A stretch of 64,000 nucleotides of DNA from Termitomyces sp. T153 (Eukaryota; Basidiomycota; Agaricomycetes; Agaricales; Lyophyllaceae), in assembly GCA_018296165.2 (NCBI GenBank), contig JACKQL020000078.1, forward strand, positions 62,001 through 126,000. The letters are read 5' to 3'. The stretch's first letter is position 1. Each line of letters starts with the position of its first letter. Below the pieces are notes generated by a model. The model did not search any database and was not told where the DNA came from. It saw only the letters and a list, made by a program, of their open reading frames with translations. Below are positions 56,076-64,000 of the stretch, piece by piece. Made by a program: the position numbers and the translations under genes.

Positions 56076-56479
56076 GATTGCTAGAAGGTCAGTTCTCTTT
56101 TTGTTTATATTTCTTCAGTTTTCTCATATACCACAGGCTGATAAAAGGAACAAGAGAGGGAAAAAATAGTTAATTGTATCAAATATTGAGAATCATGCAA
56201 TGTAATCTGTGGTGAAAGATTGTTCCTTTTGGTGTTTCATGTAAGTTTATTAATCTAAGCTTTTAATTCTTTTCTGTTTCTCAATTTACCACAAGCTCAG
56301 GTCACTGAAACATTGGCAACAATTGCAGAACTCATGGTCAAGCATCTTCACAGGAAACACACTACATTTCCTGAAGTGTGTGTTCCACCTCCATTCATCA
56401 CTTCACTTGAAGTTAGATCTTCTGTTACCCTGATATCTACAGTTGCTGGCCAGCTTGTAGCACATCCAACACTCTTTTA

Positions 56480-57649
56480 GAACTGAAAATGTCAGCAAAC
56501 ATGTCCTCTTCCTCATTGTATGTGACACTGACCTTGCCAATAGGAACTCTAAGGGTCAACTATAGCCAGGCAACCTCGAGGAGAAGATAGCTGCCTTGGA
56601 GTAGCAGAATGCCACACTGGTGACTTCCAACCACCTGTCCTCACCCTCAATACCCCTTACATCTGATGCAGTGCCCAACTTGGCCTGTCTGCATGATAAG
56701 ATAGCAAAGTTCAAAAAGAAGGGTGGTGTACTGGTGCTCTTGAAGATGTCAATGGTGTCATCTGCAAGTGATGCAAATAGTGCATATGAGGCCATCAGTA
56801 AATGCTACTCTCTCTCATTTGTATGTTGATGCTGACCTAAGACCTTCAGATCATCTTGCTAAGTCAAAAGCAGAAAAATCTGTGGCATTGCTCATCCCAC
56901 CACTCAACCCCATGTCATTTACACTTGACATCCCCATCATCCAGGAGAATGATCAGCTTCTGCCCTCTCTGCCAGAACTTGTCTCACCAAGGTGGTCTGT
57001 GTCCCTCTATGTCCCATCCACATCTCAATTTCTGCCTATCTTTTCCATGCATCCCATGAGTTTGTTTTACACTTCTATTCCTCAAATTTCAGTGAATTAC
57101 ACATCTTTGCATGCATTAGATTCTATAGGCAAGGACAAACTTGCGAGCCCAGATTTCACTTCTCCAACAGGGCCCTCACAGCAAAGCATAGATGTGGAGT
57201 ACCAACCCAGTGGTCAAATGCAAATACCACAAATAAACAGCTGTCAAGCCTAGATGCTGCACTTTTCTCAGTGCAGCCAACAAGTCCTGTATATATGCCA
57301 CATGCTCCAGCACTTGCCATGCACTCTCAAGAGACCATCACTGACTCCCCTATGCATAACTTTAGCTCTCTGCTCCAGAGAAGTTCTATTGAATGCCAAA
57401 ATAGTCATTTTTGGGTGTGTTGTTGTCCAAACAGGTACTTTGATTGAGATTGTAGCTGTCTTGGTTTTAGAGAGTATGTATAATCATCATTGCAATACAA
57501 GACATGTTCAAATTGCTAGTCAAAACAGAATCATTCTGCAAGCAGTTTGTGTTTGCTATGGACTCACTATCAATGCCAAGTATGCTGCAGCTCATGATCT
57601 GCCCAAGTGTTTTAGAGGTGCCCACCAGATTCCAAGTTGGACTGCATAA
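56480..57649 (+). pseudogene. Right-arm TIR gene (Ser/Pro-rich)
   Basis: Starts near MSANMSSSSLYVTLTLPIGT (56,491), continues with a coiled-coil piece (NLEEKIAALE, about 56,570), NPMSFTLDIPIIQENDQLLP (56,910-56,970), a Ser/Thr/Pro-rich stretch with LDAALFSVQPTSPVYMPHAP (57,250-57,310), and a final block LIEIVAVLVLES to AHQIPSWTA ending at 57,649. Frames change several times, so introns or shifts are involved. It points outward toward the unit's end. No domain recognised. Confidence 0.45.
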
Positions 57650-57772
57650 TGAGAGAAGTGCTCAGTAAGGAAATAACTGGCCAGCATTTACCAAGGCTTG
57701 AGGCATATAAATCTAATCTAGAGTTAGAGTAGCCAAGTGATCACAAATGCATGCACATTCTTTCTCATAACT

Positions 57773-58269
57773 CCATCACAATGCCAATCTTTCAGCTCAA
57801 ATATACCAGCACAGAGCTGACCATGATGCCTAATTTTGAGATCCTGTATGATAACATCTGCCTAGGGTTCACCATTTCCATCCATCTGTCACAGGTCAGT
57901 GTTGAGATTTTTCTATGACTACACAGAATTAACAAGCTTCAGGTGCACGAGTCTCTGTCTTGTGTCATCAAACCAGAGTGCAACAACAACCAACCAATCC
58001 TCAACCAGACACAGAAACTCATTGTTGTTTATGAACTCCCCTTGACAACACTATCCAACCAATCAAGAGTCAACCAGACATGCACAATGATGCTGTCCCA
58101 GGTAGTTGTGCAGTGCTTGGGCCATACAAAATCTCAATCTGCTCATCACCAACCATATAGCATTCTGCTAATGCTGTCCATGGCTGGCAAGTTTGAATTT
58201 GAGAGGCTTGTAGATCAGATTGATTTTGGTAATTTTCCTTGTAAGTTGATGCTCTGTCTGTCCTGCTGA
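57773..58269 (+). pseudogene. Right-arm TIR gene, following exons
   Basis: TELTMMPNFEILYDNICLGF then SIHLSQ (57,810-57,890), an intron-like gap, and a frame 57,943-58,269 containing KFEFERLVDQIDFGNF. It may belong to the gene before it. A left-arm counterpart is at 43,915-44,410. Confidence 0.4.
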
Positions 58270-58724
58270 TTTAGCCCTCATTTTTCTTGACTTCAGCTAT
58301 TGTTCATCTGTTTCTTGGAGTTTCTTGGAAGTCTATAATTTTGTACACTATGTTACTGACTCAGTAGTACATATTAAGCATCTTGATGAGTGAATCAACA
58401 GTCATGCACTGAGCGACACAACATGTGTTTTTGTATATTGTTTCTATATAATATTATTACATTATTTTATTGCATGTTTCTTGAGAAATATCATATGTTA
58501 TGCTGACACATGTTTCTTGAGATACAAACTCAGAACAGGACAAAGGTTTTTTAACAAACACATGCTAAAACATATCACATGTTTCTCAAGAAAATCATCA
58601 AGAACATTTCAAATATTTTGAGGATTTTTTCTTTGGAAAAAACACAGAAAAATTTATCATTCTATGAAAGAAACATTAAGAGAATATTTAATATATTTAT
58701 TGAAATTTTCTGACACAAAATTTA

Positions 58725-58796
58725 GCATGTTCCTTGAGAAAAAGGTGTTAGAAATTGAAAAACATATTTCTGACACCTTTTTCTCAGGAAACATGC
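58725..58796. repeat. Subterminal hairpin, right arm
   Basis: Same 10-nt loop and stem as 43,397-43,468 with two or three differences. Confidence 0.85.
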
Positions 58797-59422
58797 TACA
58801 TTTCCTGAAGTTCCAGTTGATCTGATCAATTGTTTTGACTTTACATACCAGGTTTTTTTTGGAACAGAAAAAAATTGAGCTTGCAATCAGGAGACACATG
58901 TCCTGTATATAACACTTGATGCAATCAAATACTTTGGATAGAGCCAGGTGGTACATCAACCTAAACTCTTGTTGGAAATGTATAGATGTTCATGCAGTAA
59001 TAAACCAATTCAATGTACTCAGATACATTTGACCATAACAAAATAGACATTTTACATTAGTTCATGGAAATACATTAGGAAAAAGAATGACAGAAGGTGA
59101 TGGGTGATGGTTAGGGAATGGTGCCTGATCTTAATGCCAAGTTTGGATATTGAAGTTTAATTTAGGAAATGAGTCAGGATGAGCACCTCAGCACAGGCTT
59201 GTTGCTGTGTGTTGTGGTTGAGTCAAGCATTGTGATGTCATGAGATGTGATGACCACCAGCCATGTGAAGTAACCAAGGAAGGTACCCAGGGTCCCAAGG
59301 CACACATGAGATAAGAATTGAATGATATATTGGCCTACACTGTGATTTACAGTTATACATACATTATGACTTACCCTGTGGTGAGAGGTCAGTAATACAT
59401 TGCTCTGCCAGTATCTGGTGAA

Positions 59423-60176
59423 TACATATGCATGGCTCTTTTTTCTTGCTTTTCTTCATTCTGCACATGAAGATAGTAGAGATATTACAAACACCCCATC
59501 TCACTCATTACTAGGTCTATCAAGGTATTTCATTACCAATTTGTCCTTAGCTATTAGTTAGTGGAGGTGGATATCTCAATTGTAACATTGTAACCCATGA
59601 ACCCTATGAACCTATGTCATATAATGTGACAAAGTAAATTACTTCATTCAGTGTCATGATATACACATGACTGTTCCTATACATTGTAGTCAGTAACAGT
59701 GAGAGTTCTCTAGTTTTGTCCACTTTGTTTTAGGTATGTTGATATGTCATGTCTACATATACAAAAAACTACAATATAACTTTGTTTTAGTCTGAGTAAC
59801 ATGCTGCCTTGTGAATCATTGTCATTAGTGTAACACTCAGCTATACAATTTTGCTGTACATCAAAATAAGATCATTGTGTCAGTCATGACTAATGTGTAT
59901 GTCCATACATCAAATAAAAATAGTACCATTGTGTTTATAATACATCTTCAAAATGATGTTCAAGTAGTTTTCCTTGACTGTTGGCAAAATGAGATTTGGT
60001 ATTGAGTTTGCTATTCACTCATGTTCCAATATATCAACTGCCATTCTCAATACTCATTTGCTTGAGCTTTTGCTGCATTCAACTTACTTGTAGCATCTAA
60101 TGTTAGGATCAAAGCCTTCAAAGCAAGCATCAATTAAATGTCCTGTTGTCATTTTCCCAGTGTCTGATGTCAACAA
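59423..60176. other. AT-rich spacer
   Basis: No gene or repeat recognised; short TA-rich and poly-T stretches only. Confidence 0.35.
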
Positions 60177-60480
60177 TGATACACTGGTCTTGTACCATAA
60201 GACAGGCAAAAAGATTACATAATCAGCATGCTTGGAATAGACCTTAAAAACTGGCTGAAAACTGTAAGCCATAAATGCCAAAAACTGTAGGCACTGAGCA
60301 TATACTCAATGTAGCACCAATGTGCCCAAACAACTAGCCAAAAAGCAACCATGAAAGAGCTGCCAATGACAAGGAAAGCATAGAATAAAGATGAGATCAT
60401 GCACTGATTGCCAATGGGTGGCTGTCCTTAGCAGGTCTAGCTACCTACCTACCTGAGTGTCTATTCTCATAATTGTAAGG
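60177..60480 (+). repeat. Family-A gypsy LTR fragment
   Basis: Starts TGATACACTGGT like the 17,108 LTR (TGATACAGTGGT) and shares GAAAACTGTAAGCC, CCAAAAACTGTAGGCA and ACCAATG blocks in order. Similarity fades near 60,480, where another LTR begins. Confidence 0.6.
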
Positions 60481-60484
60481 GCAA

Positions 60485-60838
60485 CCTCCAGGGCAGCAGA
60501 TCTGAGTCACACAGCTAGCAGAGGGGAATCCAAAGTATATTAGCAAGTAGACAACAATACAATCCATAACTAACCACCTAGCAGAGGGGAATCTAAAGAG
60601 AACAAGTCTAAGGATTTCTGCTGCTCAGCATGGCACATCAGTGGGTGGCAGAAGCATGGGAACTGCTGTACAGGAAGCTGGAGCTAGTCCTAACTCTAAG
60701 ACAACAATTGGTGAGGTAATACAGAGAGTTCCATAGTTCTCTGGAGATCTCTGTGGCTCTGAAACCAGAGATGTTGAACAAGTTGTGGAGATGCTAGAAC
60801 AAGTTGTGGAGGTCAAAAATGGAAGTCCCCTAATATCA
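60485..60838 (-). repeat. 3' LTR of gypsy C (minus strand)
   Basis: On the minus strand it starts TGATATTAGGGGACTTCC at 60,838, just after a polypurine tract (AGAGGGGGG, 60,839-60,847). It contains CTAGCAGAGGGGAATC twice, about 60 bp apart (60,518 and 60,579). The distal end is not sharply defined. Confidence 0.55.
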
Positions 60839-62430
60839 CCCCCCCTCTAGCATGCAGCATCTCAACATGCAGGGTAGAAGAAGTCCCTAATTGCCTGGTC
60901 CACTGGCAAAATAGAGCAGATTCCTCATATGGCACAGAGTGTCTGGGTGTTTCCTGTGGAACTCCTTGATGAGCCCCAGAGCATGTATGTTCTCCTATGG
61001 TTCCCAGGAGATATCCTTGATCCCATAGTCCTTTACCTTCACCTTGTATTGTAGTCATTGTCAGAATAAACAACTATCCAGGATTTCCTCCACCTCATAC
61101 TCCTTGTTGTTGTTGACCACCACTAGAGGTGGCAGGGGTGGCAGATGTTGCTCCAGGATAGGATCTTTTGGGGCCATAGTCAGTTTGACCATGTTGGACA
61201 CTGGATGAAGCTGGCACATCTCCATAGTGAGCTGGAGTCAGCAGGCTAGAATTCCCTACCTGCTGTTCCACCATGAAAGGTTCTAATTGGTGGTGCAACA
61301 GTTTTTTTGAAGGCCAGGTAGTTGTAATATTGGAGGCATCTAGGTAGACTCAATCCCCAAGCTGGTATTTGTGCTCTAGAGTCCTCCCACAGTTGTAGTA
61401 TTGCATCATGTTGTCCTTTGCCTTCACCAGCACTACCTAGGCCTCCTCTTATGACCTCTTCATCCAGTCCACAAATTTGTTTACTGTTTCATTCTCTGAG
61501 GGTTGGGCCCAGAGTTCAAAGCCCATGCATGGGTGTCATCTGGTGTCAAGGAAGGATGGGGAAAATTGGGTGAAAGCATGAACATAGCTGTTGTATTGGA
61601 ACTTGGCATCAGGGGGGGGTTCATCCCAGTCATCCTGGTGCTTATTGCAGAGGAGGCAGAGGTACTGCTCCAACTCCTGGTTTATGTGTTTGGTGTGGTT
61701 GTTGAATTACAGGTGATAGATGGTGGAGGTGTAAAGATTCATGCTGAGTAGTTGGTAGAGTTCCCTGGTAAAGTCTGCCACACATTATGGCCCCTGGTCA
61801 GAGACATGGGCATCAGAGAGGCCATGGAGCTTCCAGACATTCCTCCAGTACAGATTTGTGGTGCCCATGGTGGAGCAAGTGGTGTGAGTTGGAATGAAGT
61901 ATGCTCACTTGCCATATAGGTCCACCACCACCATGATTGCATCATAACCATGGATGTTGGGGAGCTCTACAATGAAGTACATAGAAGCAACACTCCATCA
62001 CTCCATCGGCATGGGCAGCAGGTGTAGCTGTCCAGAAGAGAGTGGTGTTGGGGCTTGGTCCAGCGATAGAGATTGCATATACTAGTGTAGGACCCAATAT
62101 ACTAGAACATCTGGGGCCACTAGTAGTTCAGCAAGACTAGCTCCAATGTTTTCCATTGTCTGGGGTGCTGAGTGATGTGGGAGTTATGGTGTTGCTCTAC
62201 AATCCTCTGGTGGAGCTCCAGAATGTTGGGCACATAGATACAATCCCTGAAGGTCAAGATCCTATCCCAGAGGGCCCATTTGTCTGCATGTTTGGCACCA
62301 GTGATACATCCCAACATTAGCACCTGAGCTGCCTGCACAATGAGTTCCTTCTGCTGACCATCCCAGTTACTCTGCCAGATGTTCTGGAGGATGTCTACCT
62401 CTGCTCCCTTGATGGCTAGACCTTCCATGG
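60839..62430 (-). pseudogene. pol: Gypsy C integrase and chromodomain, decayed chromovirus
   Basis: Open part 62,428-62,120 has RILTFRDCIYVPNILELHQR, then EQHHNSHITQHPRQWKTLE, the integrase zinc region with its two His. Downstream in changing frames: MVVVDLYGK (about 61,930), VSDQGP (about 61,805-61,790) and NQELEQYL (about 61,680-61,655). A chromodomain is readable at about 61,100-60,940 (YEVEEILDSCLF, YKVKVKDYG, DISWEP). The order matches sushi-type chromoviruses. Many stops. RT and gag are absent. Confidence 0.75.
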
Positions 62431-62779
62431 CTTAGATTGTAAACAGTTTGGGGCAGAGGAGCACAATGTTGCTGTTGTCCTATAACAGAGTGCCTGTTAC
62501 ACACTTTACATACATAACTAATTATATGATTATTTAATTATACTGATAGCCTCACCTGACACTATTCCTAAAAGTACTATACACCTACTTAAATAAGGCA
62601 GCACCTTACTTCATACTTTGTAGACAGACCTATTGACTGGTTTTGACTTATGGAGTGTGAATCATAAGCTGTGCAAACTGTAATGGAAATGTTACATTTT
62701 TTTTCAAGTCAAATGAGCAATAACTTGTTTGTGGGGGAAGAACCCAAACTTTTAAAAAAGAAGTTCACTGCCACTAGTT
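62431..62779. other. Unassigned sequence before the second SINE
   Basis: The first 70 bp may be further gypsy C pol. The rest is AT-rich with no recognised gene. Confidence 0.3.
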
Positions 62780-63377
62780 GCAATCAGCATGTCAATATAG
62801 GTTGATCAGGCTGCCAATGCAGTGTGTGGTCCATTGGATGGGTCAGCATGGCTGTTGAGGTCATTGGCAAACTGAAATAAGTATGTGGGTGCCTAGCCTA
62901 ATATAGTGCAGTACACTGCCACAAGTAAGCTTTGCCTTGGCTGGCTCATACCATCATGGGTTCTGAATCTTGGGATTGATCTTATCCAAAAAATAGCATC
63001 TGGGCATGGGGAAGGTTGTGAGTTGACTAGAGGATGGCATGAGCTTGCTGATCAGGCTATCAAAAGTCCTACACCAATCAACTCCAACTAAGCCATGCTG
63101 AGTATAGCTGAGTTTAGAAATTGGGATGGCATGTTAGCAGCAGATGGGGAGGGATTTATAGGTGGGAAGCAGTATGAACTCCAAAGGACCAAATTGAGGT
63201 AAAGTAGCTATGAGGTGTAACCAGCACACTTGAAAAGGTGTCAGGCCAGAGTACCTATTGGATGTGTCTGTAATTACCACCCCCTTTAAACTGCAGGACC
63301 TAGGACACTATGAACATGTGTAAAATAGGGCTTTAAGTAAATAAAACAATTCAATCAATCAAAAGCAATCAGCATGT
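62780..63377 (+). mobile_element. SINE-like retroposon, 5'-truncated copy with target duplication
   Basis: 62,793-63,364 aligns with about 365-925 of the SINE at the window start (shared blocks: GATCAGGCTGCCAA, TGTGTGGTCCAT, AATTACCACCCCC, CATGTGTAAAATA). It is flanked by GCAATCAGCATGT at 62,780-62,792 and 63,365-63,377, a 13-bp target duplication. The tail is (AATC)n, not (CAT)n. Most CG sites of the first copy are TG or CA here, so it is older. It lacks the tRNA-like head. Confidence 0.85.
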
Positions 63378-64000
63378 TAAAACCTTGACATGCACCTTCC
63401 ACAATGGGCACAGTGGTGACCATGAAAGGTCAGGTGCTCAGGCCTAGGTCCAAGACAGAGTTTGATGAAGCATTGAAGAATGCTCCACATGGGGATATCA
63501 GAATGTGCCACATCATATCATGACTGAGGCAGGGAGAGTGCTGTGATGCCAGGAGGACTGCCAGCAGTCACTTCAGTGACCACCTGCAAGTGGTCAGGAG
63601 GGCATTCCAGCAGAGGGCTCTCAAGGGCCCTCTACTCAACTATATCCAACAGCAGAGCCAGGAGGCACAGTGGAGTTAGCAGACAAGGGGGAAACCCCCT
63701 TGTATGCACCCATAGTGCTGAGGCTGGAAGGACTCCGATCCTTCCCAGTTGCCACAGGAAGTCAGATTGACTCCTCAACAGTGGGAACACAGCTGAGGAG
63801 TGGAGAAGACCCCTTATACAGGGCTTGCAGATCTCTAAGATTGTGAGCTGGGCCAGCACTGGGTATGCAATTGGCAGCCTTAGCTGCATTCATTGAGACA
63901 ATACCAGAGGATGTTAGAGACACCTCTGATATGGATGGTGAGGCTCATCCAAAAGACATTCTTCATAGAAGGGTGATGGTGTTCTGGCAGAACTATGTTG
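63378..64000. other. Unassigned right end of the window
   Basis: Short frames on both strands (for example plus 63,543-63,770) lack motifs. No repeat from this window is recognised. Confidence 0.3.

Larger units (their letters stand above)
42523..59422. mobile_element. Large unit (about 16.9 kb) with diverged terminal inverted repeats
   Basis: Outer ends at CACCAGATACTGGCAGAG (left, from about 42,524) and its complement (right, to about 59,421). The inverted repeats run inward to about 45,905 and 56,250, interrupted by unique pieces at 45,350-45,715 and 56,455-56,735. Internal genes are a WD40 protein (minus), a coiled-coil protein (plus), a small unknown gene (minus) and a Ser/Asp-rich unknown family (plus). 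No transposase, polymerase or integrase domain was recognised. No clear target duplication is seen; CCATG occurs just outside both ends in inverted form. It could be a transposon, a composite or an old inverted segmental duplication. Confidence 0.6.
56250..59422. repeat. Terminal inverted repeat, right
   Basis: Counterpart of 42,523-45,905. It lacks the minisatellite but keeps the hairpin (58,725-58,796) and the TTTCTTGAGAAAC motifs. Confidence 0.8.

Noticed and set aside
42523..59422. Maverick/Polinton or KDZ element
   Set aside because: No protein-primed DNA polymerase, retroviral-type integrase, capsid or KDZ transposase motif could be read in the interior on either strand.
1..64000. CRISPR array, rRNA or bacterial operon structure
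   Set aside because: No regularly spaced direct repeats with unique spacers and no rRNA-like sequence. Introns and LTR elements show a eukaryotic genome.

Overview
The window looks like transposon-rich DNA of a mushroom-forming basidiomycete (Agaricomycetes). This rests on short GT..AG introns of about 50-60 bp, a NACHT-type NLR fragment, a WD40 gene of basidiomycete style, and Ty3/gypsy elements whose reverse transcriptase carries YIDD in place of YLDD. CpG is strongly depleted except in a few younger insertions. Almost every long reading frame is broken, so I see no confidently intact host gene. The species cannot be fixed from the sequence.

Region 1-18,034 is one gypsy element (family A, + strand) with two later insertions. 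A tRNA-headed SINE-like retroposon (8-950) sits in the protease region. A complete 10.5-kb sushi/Tf1-type chromovirus (family B, 6076-16,614, 5-bp target duplication GAGGA) sits near the 3' end. Family A carries a spliced gene on its antisense strand between integrase and 3' LTR, and B landed at the exon 1/intron 1 boundary of that gene. A polypurine tract and 3' LTR (17,108-18,034) close the element.

Region 18,035-20,845 holds a decayed NACHT/NLR gene cut off by a minus-strand gypsy LTR (family A', 20,846-21,719). Next comes the A' version of the antisense gene with all six exons recognisable (21,926-23,252). From 23,361 to 29,007 the sequence is an apparently identical inverted copy of 1-5647. 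Gypsy A then continues on the minus strand through protease and gag to 32,766, where it meets a 43-bp fold-back hairpin.

Region 32,767-42,285 has a small hypothetical gene, a decayed family-A integrase with polypurine tract and partial LTR, a proper gypsy A 5' end (LTR 36,239-37,165, tRNA-type primer site, gag), a second identical inverted repeat (30,302-32,766 with 37,626-40,090), and the 3' end of a younger family-B element (about 40,297-42,285).

Region 42,523-59,422 is a roughly 17-kb unit bounded by diverged inverted repeats of about 3 kb. It contains a WD40 beta-propeller gene, a coiled-coil gene built from tandemly duplicated exons, a small unrecognised gene and a Ser/Asp-rich unknown family. 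I recognise no transposase. It may be an undescribed large mobile element.

Region 59,423-64,000 contains LTR remnants, a decayed minus-strand chromovirus pol end (60,839-62,430) and a second, 5'-truncated SINE copy with a 13-bp target duplication (62,793-63,364).

The two most distinctive themes are spliced antisense genes carried next to the 3' LTR of gypsy elements, and the giant inverted-repeat-bounded unit.
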